Source: Piscinibacter sp943370595 (GTDB lineage: Bacteria > Pseudomonadota > Gammaproteobacteria > Burkholderiales > Burkholderiaceae_C). Taken from it: 64,000 bases of DNA. The DNA lies in assembly GCA_943370595.1 (NCBI GenBank), contig CALRRO020000004.1, positions 1-64,000 of the forward strand, read 5' to 3'. Made by a program: the position numbers and the translations under genes. This document shows, one piece after another, positions 32,267 through 40,494 of the stretch. The notes beneath the pieces are model-generated. The model saw only the letters and a list, made by a program, of their open reading frames with translations, made no database searches and was not told the DNA's origin. Each line of letters opens with the position of its first letter. The stretch's first letter is position 1.

Positions 32267-32818
32267 ATGCGAGCTCCTAGCCCGCTCCCTACTGTCTCGC
32301 GGTACTCGACAACCGCAATCGTCCTGCACTGGACGTCTGCTGTCCTCATCCTATCGGCCGTGCTGGTGGGTTTGTACATGGTCGATCTCCCTGTGTCAGT
32401 TCAGCGACTGAAGTTGTTCAATTGGCACAAGTGGATCGGCGTCGCGGGCCTGCTGACCATCGCCACACGCATCGTGTGGAGAGCCACTCATCGCCCACCC
32501 GTCGACAGCACGAGCCAAGGCGACTGGCAGGCTGGAGTGGCTCACGCTGTTCATCTCTCGATGTACGCGCTCATGTTGGCCGTACCACTGGTTGGATGGG
32601 CCTATAGCAGTGCGTCTGGCTTCCCAATCATGTGGTTCGGGCTGATTCCGTTGCCGGACTGGGTGCCACGGGATCGAGAACTCGCCGAAGCGCTCAAGCC
32701 CTGGCACGGCGCCCTCTCCTACGCACTCATTGCGCTGGTTGCGCTCCATGTTGCAGCCGCGCTCAAGCACCACTTGGTGGACCGCGACGGCTTGCTCCAC
32801 CGCATGCGCCCCTGGTAG
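32267..32818 (+). CDS. Cytochrome b561
   Basis: 183 residues, four membrane helices with canonical b561 features: TAIVLHWTSAVLILSAVLVG (His), FNWHKWIGVAGLLTIATRIV (His-Lys-Trp-Ile-Gly), AHAVHLSMYALMLAVPLVGW (His) and LIALVALHVAAALKHHLVD (His). It binds two hemes and exchanges electrons across the inner membrane. Directly followed by two YceI genes, the classical b561-YceI arrangement. The ATG chosen gives the usual short N terminus. Confidence 0.88.
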   Translation: MRAPSPLPTVSRYSTTAIVLHWTSAVLILSAVLVGLYMVDLPVSVQRLKLFNWHKWIGVAGLLTIATRIVWRATHRPPVDSTSQGDWQAGVAHAVHLSMYALMLAVPLVGWAYSSASGFPIMWFGLIPLPDWVPRDRELAEALKPWHGALSYALIALVALHVAAALKHHLVDRDGLLHRMRPW

Positions 32819-32857
32819 TGGCGCCAAGTTCCACTTTGCCCTGTCAACGGAATTGCC

Positions 32858-33460
32858 ATGAAGTTCATCTCTACAGCTTTAGCCGCGATCCTGTGCGGCA
32901 CATTCGTGTCACTCGCCAGTGCTCAGGACGGGCCTAAGAAGCCCACTCCTGTCGTGTCCTCGCAGCAGCTGGTGGCTGCCGAAAGCAGCATTCGATTCGT
33001 CAGCAAGCAGATGGGCGTTCCAGTCGAGGGCGTGTTCCGCCGGTTCACCGCTCAGAGCCAGTTCGACCCCAAGAAGCCTGAGGCAAGTTCGGTCAATCTG
33101 AGCGTTGACCTTCTGAGCACTGAGATTGGAAGCGCCGATACGGAGAAGGAACTGAAGAAGCCTGGCTGGTTCGATTCAGCCCGCCGCCCCACAGCCACTT
33201 TCGCCTCCAGTGCAATCAAGGCGTCCGGTCCCGGCAAGTACGAGGTGGATGGACTGCTCTCAATCAAGGGCGTCTCTCAGCGCGTCCTGGTGCCTGTGAC
33301 GCTGACGCAGCGCGGAGCGGTCACCTACGCAGACGGAACGTTTCAGATCAAGCGCATGGACTTCAAGATCGGTGACGGTGAATGGAACGACATCTCCATC
33401 GTCGCCAACGAGGTCGTCGTCAAGTTCCGCCTTGCACTGACCGGCGTCAGCGCTCTGTAG
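32858..33460 (+). CDS. YceI family periplasmic lipid-binding protein (first copy)
   Basis: 200 residues: signal peptide (STALAAILCGTFVSLASA), then the YceI lipocalin-like barrel: SSIRFVSKQMGVPVEGVFRR, NLSVDLLSTEIG, KPGWFDSARRPTATFASSAI, YEVDGLLSIKGVSQRVLVPV and DFKIGDGEWND. YceI proteins bind isoprenoid quinones or similar lipids. The 39 bp gap to the b561 gene points to one transcript. Confidence 0.87.
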   Translation: MKFISTALAAILCGTFVSLASAQDGPKKPTPVVSSQQLVAAESSIRFVSKQMGVPVEGVFRRFTAQSQFDPKKPEASSVNLSVDLLSTEIGSADTEKELKKPGWFDSARRPTATFASSAIKASGPGKYEVDGLLSIKGVSQRVLVPVTLTQRGAVTYADGTFQIKRMDFKIGDGEWNDISIVANEVVVKFRLALTGVSAL

Positions 33461-33570
33461 CCCACCGCTGCGCTCGCCGCAAGCGAAACCCGCCGCTAGT
33501 TTCTTGCCAGACATCCGGCGGGATTGCCGCGCCGGAAACCTTTCCTTCAACTCACACACTTGAAACGACC

Positions 33571-34158
33571 ATGAAGAAGAGCCTCCTGCAAACCGCAGTT
33601 GCCGTGACCGTGACCCTCCTGGGCTCAACCACCGCCCTGGCCCAGGCGACCGCCTACTCGGTCGAACCGACCCATACGTTCGTCAACTGGGAGGCCAAGC
33701 ATTTCGGCGTGTCGACCAGCCGCGGTCGCTTCGACAAGACCAGCGGGAACATCACGTACGACGCCAAGGCCAAGAGTGGCAAGGCCGAGATCGTGATCGA
33801 CATGAAGTCCATCAGCACTGGCGTGGGCCCTTTCGACGCACACCTCAAGCGCGACGACTACTTCGACGTCGAGAAGTTTCCTGAAGCCCGCTTCGTCAGC
33901 ACCGATTTCAAGTTCGACGGCGGCAAGCTCGTGGAGGTCGCCGGAAACCTGACCATGAAGGGCATCACCAAGCCCTTGGTGTTGAAGGCGAACCGCTTCT
34001 CCTGCTACGAGAACCCGTTCCTCAAGCGTGAAGTCTGCGGCGGTGACTTCGAGGCAACCGTCGTTCGCAGCCAGTACGGCATGGTGCACGGCCTTCCGGT
34101 GATCGTCCCGGACGACGCCATCAAGCTCTCGATCCAGGTTGAGGCAGTCAAGCAGTAA
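33571..34158 (+). CDS. YceI family periplasmic protein (second copy)
   Basis: 195 residues: signal peptide (LLQTAVAVTVTLLGSTTALA) and a complete YceI barrel: YSVEPTHTFVNWEAKHFGVS, FDKTSGNITYDAK, HLKRDDYFDVEKFPEARFVS, LTMKGITKPLVLK and NPFLKREVCGGDFEATVVRS. Closer to the family consensus than the first copy, with two Cys (positions near 151 and 161) that could pair. Ends the b561-YceI-YceI operon. Confidence 0.9.
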   Translation: MKKSLLQTAVAVTVTLLGSTTALAQATAYSVEPTHTFVNWEAKHFGVSTSRGRFDKTSGNITYDAKAKSGKAEIVIDMKSISTGVGPFDAHLKRDDYFDVEKFPEARFVSTDFKFDGGKLVEVAGNLTMKGITKPLVLKANRFSCYENPFLKREVCGGDFEATVVRSQYGMVHGLPVIVPDDAIKLSIQVEAVKQ

Positions 34159-34211
34159 GCTGACTGCACGCGACCAAACGATTGTCTTCTGGGAGGTCCG
34201 TTTCCTCCGTT

Positions 34212-34248
34212 GGCCAAGTCCCTTGGGGGCTTGGCCCTTTTTCTTTGG
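34212..34248 (+). terminator. Rho-independent terminator after the YceI operon
   Basis: GGCCAAG-TCCC-TT-GGGG-CTTGGCC style stem followed by CTTTTTCTTT, 54 bp after the stop codon. A textbook hairpin plus T-run. Confidence 0.8.
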
Positions 34249-34562
34249 TCTCTTCCAACGCGTTTAGGAAATTGCCGTTTACCAAGTCCAATCAAACGCC
34301 TGGCGTCGCTTCGGTTAGCGGCACTTCAAGCGGACTTCCGACAGGGTTGGGCGACAGGCGTCAGCCTGGCCCTTGACCCACGAGCAAGTTGCTCGACATG
34401 CCCTCTGCGGCCGCGCTCGCGCACTTGGGACCTTCAGCCTAGGCCGGAGCCATGACGAACAGCTGGGCTCGCCAATAAGCGCCGAGCACACGCCGCAACA
34501 GGGACTGACGCTCCCACGCACTCGGCATCGAGCGCTCGAGGAGCGCTGTCGTTGCGACCGGG
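34249..34562. other. Intergenic region
   Basis: About 310 bp after the terminator with short overlapping frames only; no gene supported. Confidence 0.3.
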
Positions 34563-34733
34563 TCAGATCGACTCAGCAAGCACCAGCGGCGGGATGACGA
34601 ACATGCATGTGTCGTCCGCGAGTTCGGGCCGAGCTTCATGAGCGATCGGTCCTCCGGTGCAGCCAAGGCGAATGCAGAAGTTCACGCACTCACCGCAGTG
34701 GCGGCGCCAGCAGGTGCCTCGACCGCCTCGCAA
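34563..34733 (-). CDS. Possible Cys-rich small protein
   Basis: 56 residues from TTG with AAGGAGAG six bases upstream. Five Cys in a C-x4-C-x2-C-x3-C-x4-C pattern (CWRRHCGECVNFCIRLGC) suggest a metal site, followed by CMFVIPPLVLAE. Third positions are GC-rich. No family known to me; overlapping frames exist, so this is tentative. Confidence 0.3.
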   Translation of the reverse strand: MRGGRGTCWRRHCGECVNFCIRLGCTGGPIAHEARPELADDTCMFVIPPLVLAESI

Positions 34734-34882
34734 GGGACTCTCCTTCCAAGCGCGTGGACGCTTGGCGGTGCAGAGTGTCAAGCTGCTCTTCGGGACGGTG
34801 GACCATCCCCGACTTTGGGCACCTCGAGACCTAGCAAGTAGGCAGCCGTCGCCAAGTCCGTGCGACTCGACAACGATTCTGG

Positions 34883-35269
34883 CTAGATGCCGAGAGCGCG
34901 GGTCTTCAGCTGGGTGGGCACCTGGCAGCTGGAGAGGAAAGCGTGTACTACTTCGGCGTCGCCAAGGGAAGGGTATGCCGAGCAGTCGGCGTTACACGAG
35001 TCGCAGCCGGCTCGCGAGATCGAGACCGAACACGCCATTCCAGCCCGGATGACCTGCTTACGGACGCGGCTGAGTACGTCGGCGATGGTTATCGGCCCAG
35101 AGACTTGGTACCCGATTCGGCTGAAGCCTCTCGCGTCCGCGGCTGGCCCCTCCAGTACCGTGAAGTGATCCTCTTCCAGCCGCCTGGTAAGTTCCAGTTC
35201 GGTGTGACTCGCCCACGACTCGAACTCCAGCCGCACTACATAGCTCGCGCATGGAATGTCTTGCGACAT
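34883..35269 (-). CDS. Small uncharacterised protein, SGP-motif family
   Basis: 128 residues. ATG has AGGAG six bases upstream. The core ASYVVRLEFESW ... GYQVSGPITIADVLSRVRKQ ... CSVSISRAG parallels the 99-residue protein encoded after flgD (YLVRVDLFPW ... EFVISGPLSTAEVEERV ... FSVLVT). The C terminus adds a Cys-rich CDSCNADC. Function unknown; possibly a ferredoxin-like small domain. Confidence 0.5.
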   Translation of the reverse strand: MSQDIPCASYVVRLEFESWASHTELELTRRLEEDHFTVLEGPAADARGFSRIGYQVSGPITIADVLSRVRKQVIRAGMACSVSISRAGCDSCNADCSAYPSLGDAEVVHAFLSSCQVPTQLKTRALGI

Positions 35270-35342
35270 CGGGTGCTCCTGATACTGCCGTACGCTGCGG
35301 TCATCTCGGATCGGGCTGACCACAGCGTCGGGCACCAATCGA

Positions 35343-35837
35343 CTACTTGTTGCGTGGATCGTCTGACTTGTTGATGTACTCGAGACCCAGCGGTCCAATT
35401 GCAGACACCTGCGTGGTGTACTCGCCGGACCTTGCCCAATGGAAGTGCGCAGTACCGCCTGGCAAGACCAGAACCGTCCCTGGCGGATAGGCTCGCAGTT
35501 TGTCCGGGTCGAAGGTCTCACCGAGACCGATGTAGAAGACGCCGGCCATGACCGTGTAGATGCGGTCCTCCGGGTGCTTGTGCGGCATGATCTTGGCGTC
35601 GGCTGCGACACGAACGCGCACAACGAATGGGCCGGCCTTGCGAGGGTCGCCGGCGACGATGGAGAGCTTGACGTCCTGCGGGAAGGCGGAGAACGACGCC
35701 CATTGAATGTTCTCGGGCAACGTATGCCCAAACTTGTCCAATGCCAGCGACTGCGCCTGTACCTGTGCCGCAGCCGCAATGCTCAGCGCCATCACCGAGA
35801 GCACTTTGAAAAGTCTGGCTCCGCGAATCGAACTCAT
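35343..35837 (-). CDS. Secreted cupin-domain protein
   Basis: 164 residues: signal peptide (FKVLSVMALSIAAAAQVQAQ) and one cupin barrel with the metal-binding motif PHKHPEDRIYTVMAGVFYIG and the second motif PGGTAHFHWARSG (His residues for a divalent metal). Small secreted cupins of this kind often act in sugar, sulphide or aromatic metabolism, but the substrate is unknown. It follows the enolase-superfamily gene by about 60 bp and may be its operon partner. Confidence 0.78.
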   Translation of the reverse strand: MSSIRGARLFKVLSVMALSIAAAAQVQAQSLALDKFGHTLPENIQWASFSAFPQDVKLSIVAGDPRKAGPFVVRVRVAADAKIMPHKHPEDRIYTVMAGVFYIGLGETFDPDKLRAYPPGTVLVLPGGTAHFHWARSGEYTTQVSAIGPLGLEYINKSDDPRNK

Positions 35838-35899
35838 GTGCTTGTCTCCATTGCAGGGTTTTGAAGCTGCGTCTTCGCAGCAGGCTGTCACGGCTCGCG

Positions 35900-37006
35900 T
35901 CAATGGTCGACGCGGTAGTCGCGAATGACGTCCGGGTTCGGCGCCAGGCCGAGACCCGATCCCTCGGGAATGGCAATGCAACCGTCCTTGGGGACAATGG
36001 CATGGCCATACAGTTGTGCCTCGAGGTCGAAGTACCGCCACTCCACAAGCGACTCGGCACTACCAAGAGCAGCGGTGGCGTGAACACTGGCCAGAAGACC
36101 CGGTCCGTCGTAGAAGGTGTGGACCATCACCGTGGTGTTGTGTGCGGCCGCCAGGGCAAACACCTTGCGCAGTTCGGTGATGCCGCCCATCTTGGCTGGG
36201 CTGGGCTGGATGAAGTCCACCGCCTGAGCACTCAGCAGGTGCTGGAATTCGTGCAGGGTTGAAGCGTTCTCACCGGCAGCAACCGGGATTCCTCCTTCGC
36301 GGCGCACCCTGGCCAGACCCTCGACGTTCTCCGGTGGCCACACCGGCTCCTCCAGCCAACGAAGGCCTAGCGGGCGCAGGCGCTCCGTCATGTCCAGCGC
36401 CTGCCTGACGGACCAAGGGCAGTTCACGTCGAGCGTGATCTCAACGTCTGGTCCGGCTGCGTACCGCGCTGCTGAGATCGCGTCCAGCTCCACCTCGTGC
36501 AGCTTGATGTGCCGATACCCATCGGCAAGGGCTCTCTGCACGTTCTGTGCAACCAGTTCTGGGTCGGTGTAGCGGATCAGGCTCGCGTAGCAGCGAATCG
36601 CGCGCCTGGTCGTACCGCCCAGAAGCGCGTGAATCGGCTGCTGCATTGCCTGACCCCGTATGTCCCACAGAGCAATGTCGAGCGCCGAGAGGCCAAACAT
36701 GATGGCTCCGCTTCGGCCGAAGATGTGAAGGCGACGCTGCAGATCGAGCATCAGCGCCTCCACTGAGTCGGCCGACTGGCCTACACAGGCCGGCGCGATC
36801 ACGTGCTCGATTGCAGCCCTGACAGCAGGAATCGAGGTGAACCCAAACGACTCTCCCCAGCCGACGATTCCATCGTCAGTCGTCACCTTCAGCACAAGGG
36901 AGTCCACCCGAGTCAATCCGCCCTTGCCCCACGCTCCTGCGTCGGACCGTCCGCCAGCGGTGAACGGAATACTCAACGGAATGGCTTCAAGGCTCGCAAT
37001 CTTCAT
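35900..37006 (-). CDS. Mandelate racemase/muconate-lactonizing enzyme family protein
   Basis: 368 residues, enolase superfamily. N-terminal capping domain, then barrel motifs: YRHIKLHEVELD (Lys and His at the end of strand 2), ITLDVNCPWS (metal-binding Asp), WLEEPVWPPENVEG (Glu), VAAGENAST (Glu) and a C-terminal VMVHTFYDGPG (His). These fit an acid/base pair of the mandelate racemase subgroup with Mg2+. Likely an acid-sugar dehydratase or racemase; substrate unknown. Divergent from a LysR gene, which may regulate it. ATG is two codons after a GTG that could also start. Confidence 0.85.
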   Translation of the reverse strand: MKIASLEAIPLSIPFTAGGRSDAGAWGKGGLTRVDSLVLKVTTDDGIVGWGESFGFTSIPAVRAAIEHVIAPACVGQSADSVEALMLDLQRRLHIFGRSGAIMFGLSALDIALWDIRGQAMQQPIHALLGGTTRRAIRCYASLIRYTDPELVAQNVQRALADGYRHIKLHEVELDAISAARYAAGPDVEITLDVNCPWSVRQALDMTERLRPLGLRWLEEPVWPPENVEGLARVRREGGIPVAAGENASTLHEFQHLLSAQAVDFIQPSPAKMGGITELRKVFALAAAHNTTVMVHTFYDGPGLLASVHATAALGSAESLVEWRYFDLEAQLYGHAIVPKDGCIAIPEGSGLGLAPNPDVIRDYRVDH

Positions 37007-37118
37007 TCGCACGCTACCTGTCGAGGTGATGTGCGACTCAGTCTATGGATTGAATCAGTGCTGGAGAAACGGTTCTTTTAGATGCGAGCCATTCGGAATG
37101 CAGATCGCCCGCGCGCAT

Positions 37119-38078
37119 TCAGCCGAGTGCTTCCGACATGGAGACGGCGGCGTCGCTGAGCCCGGACAGGCTACCCTCACTGCGGCAGCTCTGACCATTC
37201 TTGCCGTGGCAGTCACTCAGCCGCGGGAGCACTCGCAGGAAGCTCCGCAACGCGGCGCTGGGATAGGAGTCGAGACGCCGGATCACGAGGGTCTTGACGG
37301 GGATCCGCGCCAAGGGATGAGTCTCTATCCTTAGTTCGTCGCGATAGGAGCACCTCTCCACCACGCTTCTTGGTGTCATCGAGACACCAAGTCCGGCAGC
37401 CACGCAGCCAAGCATTCCTTCGATCGTTCCGAACTCGAGTCTCTTCAGAGAGGGACATCCCATCGCTGCAAGACAGGCTTCTAGTCGTGTGCGATAGGAG
37501 CATCCCTCGCGAAACATGATGGCGCACAGGGGTCCGGCGGAAAGTCGCTCCGCGATGCTCGGCGCATGGAGGGCATTGACGAGGACGAGTTCCTCGCTGA
37601 AGACCGCTTCGGCAGCCAGCTCCGGATGATCAATCGGTCCGACGACAAGGGACACGTCGACTCGCCTGGCCAAGGTTGCTTCCAGCAGCTCTGCGGTCGT
37701 TCCGGTCTTGATCGTGAGGTCAACATTCGGGTACTGTCCGCGGTACTTGCTCAGCACTGCGGGTAGCCGAATGGCAGCCGTGGTCTCCAGTACGCCAATT
37801 CGGAGCTCTCCATGCACCGCGCCGTCGTCACGAACAGCGGCCAATGCATCAGCCTGCAGTGAGCTGAAACGATCCGCGAACGCCAGGAGGCGCTGCCCGG
37901 CATCTGTCATCGTCACTCCGCGACTGTGGCGCTCGAAGAGGACTGCGCCAACCTCCGACTCCAGCATCTTTATGCGTGACGTGACATTGGACTGCACCGT
38001 ATGCAGCCTGCTGGCCGCAGCACTCACGGAGCCTGTTCTGGCAACCGTCGCGAAGGTGTTCAGTGCAATCAGATCCAT
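37119..38078 (-). CDS. LysR family transcriptional regulator
   Basis: 319 residues. N-terminal winged HTH (LIALNTFATVARTGSVSAAA, RLHTVQSNVTSRIKMLESEV, ERHSRGVTMTDAGQRLL) and PBP2 effector domain (LRIGVLETTAAIRLPAVLSK, GLGVSMTPRSVVERC). Same subgroup as the LysR at 20 kb by the ETTAAIRLP start. It lies upstream of and in the same orientation as the enolase-superfamily gene and could control it. A short C-terminal tail follows the effector domain. Confidence 0.85.
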   Translation of the reverse strand: MDLIALNTFATVARTGSVSAAASRLHTVQSNVTSRIKMLESEVGAVLFERHSRGVTMTDAGQRLLAFADRFSSLQADALAAVRDDGAVHGELRIGVLETTAAIRLPAVLSKYRGQYPNVDLTIKTGTTAELLEATLARRVDVSLVVGPIDHPELAAEAVFSEELVLVNALHAPSIAERLSAGPLCAIMFREGCSYRTRLEACLAAMGCPSLKRLEFGTIEGMLGCVAAGLGVSMTPRSVVERCSYRDELRIETHPLARIPVKTLVIRRLDSYPSAALRSFLRVLPRLSDCHGKNGQSCRSEGSLSGLSDAAVSMSEALG

Positions 38079-38244
38079 GCTGCCTGCGATCTCCTTGAGT
38101 ACACCCCTCGGTGCTGATGCCGCGGACCCTTTGGCCTGCGTCAGTCACTTCGCCGTTCAGGGTGGGCGATAGTCTGCAGCGACGAAGCTCATCACATCTT
38201 CGCAATGCCACTAAAGTACTAGGGTTGAGAACTGATGCCTATAC

Positions 38245-40425
38245 GGTGGACAGCAATGTTCATCGGTAGGCGTCAATGAAGCTCAAGGACTGGGCCAAGC
38301 ACAACGGGATTTCGTATCGAACCGCATGGCGGTGGTTCCACCAGGGAACCCTGCCGGTGCCAGCACAGCAGGTCAGCACCGGCACCATCCTGGTCCAGGC
38401 CTCACCTGACGAGGATGCCGACTGTGTGGCGCTCTACGCACGCGTGTCCTCGTCAGACCAGCGCGCTGACCTGGACCGGCAGGTCGCCCGGCTGACCGAG
38501 CACGCCGTCCACAATGGGTGGCGCATCTCAAGCGTCGTAGCCGAGGTCGGCTCCGGCATGAACGGTCGCCGCCCCAAGCTCAAGCGCCTGCTCGCCGATC
38601 GCGGCTTGGGCACCATCGTCGTCGAACACCGGGACCGGCTCAGCCGCTTTGGCTTCGAGTACATAGAGGCGGCGCTCCTGGCCAGTGGACGGCGTGTTGT
38701 CGTCGTCGACCCAGGCGAGGTCGCCGACGACCTCGTGCGCGACATGTGCGAGGTACTCACCTCGTTCTGCGCCCGCCTGTACGGCCGGCGCAGCGCCAAG
38801 CGCAAGGCAGCAGCTGCCGTTGCCCGCGCCCAGGAGGCCTGATGCAGGCCACCTTCCAGACCCGGGTCGCCTTGAGCCGGGAGGACCACACTCGACTCGA
38901 CCGCTGGGGCGCGCTGTACGCCCGGGTCGAGCACGAACTCTTCGCCGAGTTCAGCAAGACCGGCGAGCCCAGAACCCTCGACCAGATGAAGACCACCATG
39001 TGCACCCGCCACCGCATCACCGCCCGCCACTACAACGCCGTCTCCGCCCTGCTCAAGGGCAAGATCGCCTCGCGCCAGGCGGTCGCCAAGACTGCACTGG
39101 CTGAGGTCCGCGAGGACCTCAAGGTGGTGCGCAAGTCGCTTGAACGCCTTCGCAAGCTCAAGGCGCCGCTGGACGCCCGGCAGCGCCGGGTCTGGGCCGG
39201 CAAGAAGCGTCGCCTTGCCCGCTTGGAGGCCCGGGAGCGCCAGCTCGACTCCGGCCATGTCTCACTGTGCTTCGGCAGCCGCAAGCTCTTCCGCGCCCAG
39301 TTCGACCTCGAGGCCAACGGATACGCCGACCACGCTCAGTGGCTGAACGCTTGGCGAGAGGCGCGCACGAGCCAGTTCTACCTGCTCGGCTCCAAGGACG
39401 AGGCCGGCGGCAACCAGAGCTGCATGGCCACGGTCGCCGACAACGGCACCTTCACGCTGCGCCTTCGGCTGCCCGACGCACTCATCGAGCCAGGCCGAGG
39501 CAAGTACCTTCTCCTGGAGAACGTCTGGTTCGAGCACGGCCAGTGGGAGCTGTACAGCGCGCTCGACCAGGGCCAGGCCATCAGCTACCGCTTCGTGCGG
39601 GATGCCACGGGGTGGCGGGTCTTCGCCAGCACCGCCCGGGCCGACCACAGGGCAAAGGCCGACTTCCAGCTCGGCGCGGTGGGCGTGGACATCAATGCCG
39701 ACCACCTGGCGGTTGCGGACGTGGACCGGCACGGCAACCTCGTGCATCGGTTCTCGGTGCCTTGTGTCACCCACGGCAAGACAGCGGAGCAGCGGCGCGA
39801 TGCCGTGCGCGTGGCCACCAAGGAGGTGCTGCGCTACGTCGCCGACACGGGCAAGCCGCTCGTGCTGGAGAAACTGGACTTCAGCCGGCGCAAACAGGAG
39901 CTCCAGGGGGATGCTCGCCGGGCCCGGGCGCTGTCGAGCTTCGCGTATGGCGCGATCGTCCAGGCGCTGCACAGCAACGCCTTGCTCAGCGGGGTGGCCA
40001 CCCAGGAGGTCAACCCCGCCTACACCTCCGTCATCGGCCGCGTGAAGTACGCCAGGCCCCTTGGCGTGTCGGTACATCAGGCCGCGGCCCTGGCCATCGC
40101 CCGCCGCGGCATGGGCTTCGGAGAAGCCGCACCCAAGCGTCCGCTCATCCCGGACGGCAAGGGCGACCACCTAGTCATCGAGCTACCCGTGAGGAATCGC
40201 GCGAAGCACGAGTGGTCGCACTGGGCGGCGGTTCGCTCCAAAGTCCGAGAGACCCTTGCAGGGTGGCATCGGTTGCGCATCGCCGCAGCCCGAGAGGCCG
40301 CTGAAGCAGTGCAAGCTGCGTCAGCCGTCTCGCGTGGTCCTACCGATGCTGGTGCGGTGAGATCCCGCCCCTCGAATCGTCAGCTCAACCGTTCGGCTGG
40401 CGTCGGTGGAATAGTTGTCCATCGG
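38245..40425 (+). mobile_element. IS607-family insertion sequence
   Basis: Carries a serine-recombinase tnpA overlapping a tnpB-related gene, the defining pair of IS607. Candidate ends are the similar segments GGTGGA-N8-TTCATCGG (left) and GGTGGA-N7-TCCATCGG (right), in direct orientation. IS607 elements have no terminal inverted repeats and make no target duplication, so exact ends need comparison with an empty site. It sits between a LysR gene and an unrelated lipoprotein gene without disrupting either. Confidence 0.7.
38276..38842 (+). CDS. tnpA: IS607-type serine recombinase transposase TnpA
   Basis: 188 residues. N-terminal MerR-like HTH (LKDWAKHNGISYRTAWRWFH) then a resolvase catalytic domain with LYARVSSSDQRADLDRQV (nucleophile Ser near position 58), GWRISSVVAEVGSGMNGRRP, EHRDRLSRFGFEYIEAAL and a C-terminal helix rich in Ala and Arg. 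The order HTH-then-catalytic is typical for IS607, the reverse of resolvases. It makes staggered cuts and moves the element through a circular intermediate. Overlaps tnpB by one base (TGATG). Confidence 0.92.
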   Translation: MKLKDWAKHNGISYRTAWRWFHQGTLPVPAQQVSTGTILVQASPDEDADCVALYARVSSSDQRADLDRQVARLTEHAVHNGWRISSVVAEVGSGMNGRRPKLKRLLADRGLGTIVVEHRDRLSRFGFEYIEAALLASGRRVVVVDPGEVADDLVRDMCEVLTSFCARLYGRRSAKRKAAAAVARAQEA

Positions 40426-40431
40426 ATTTGA
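38842..40431 (+). CDS. tnpB: TnpB-related RNA-guided nuclease-like protein
   Basis: 529 residues. RuvC-like motifs are visible: VGVDINADHLAVADVD (Asp283) and VLEKLDFSRR (Glu343). The third site, normally Asp after a four-Cys zinc ribbon, is replaced by TSVIGRVKYARPLGVSVHQA (His412), and there is no zinc ribbon at all. This is the layout of the 'TnpB-related' branch. Canonical TnpB cuts DNA with an omega RNA from the element's right end; whether this branch does is less certain. The C-terminal tail reaches the right end of the element, where such an RNA would lie. AGGAGG is five bases before ATG. Confidence 0.85.
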   Translation: MQATFQTRVALSREDHTRLDRWGALYARVEHELFAEFSKTGEPRTLDQMKTTMCTRHRITARHYNAVSALLKGKIASRQAVAKTALAEVREDLKVVRKSLERLRKLKAPLDARQRRVWAGKKRRLARLEARERQLDSGHVSLCFGSRKLFRAQFDLEANGYADHAQWLNAWREARTSQFYLLGSKDEAGGNQSCMATVADNGTFTLRLRLPDALIEPGRGKYLLLENVWFEHGQWELYSALDQGQAISYRFVRDATGWRVFASTARADHRAKADFQLGAVGVDINADHLAVADVDRHGNLVHRFSVPCVTHGKTAEQRRDAVRVATKEVLRYVADTGKPLVLEKLDFSRRKQELQGDARRARALSSFAYGAIVQALHSNALLSGVATQEVNPAYTSVIGRVKYARPLGVSVHQAAALAIARRGMGFGEAAPKRPLIPDGKGDHLVIELPVRNRAKHEWSHWAAVRSKVRETLAGWHRLRIAAAREAAEAVQAASAVSRGPTDAGAVRSRPSNRQLNRSAGVGGIVVHRI

Positions 40432-40494
40432 ACGGCGCTTACCCCACCCAGCGCAGCGAAGTTGATACTGCGCCGAGCAGACTCAAAGACGAGC

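Noticed and set aside
38434..40170. Long minus-strand frames antisense to tnpA/tnpB.
   Set aside because: Shadows created by strong third-position GC bias in the IS607 genes.
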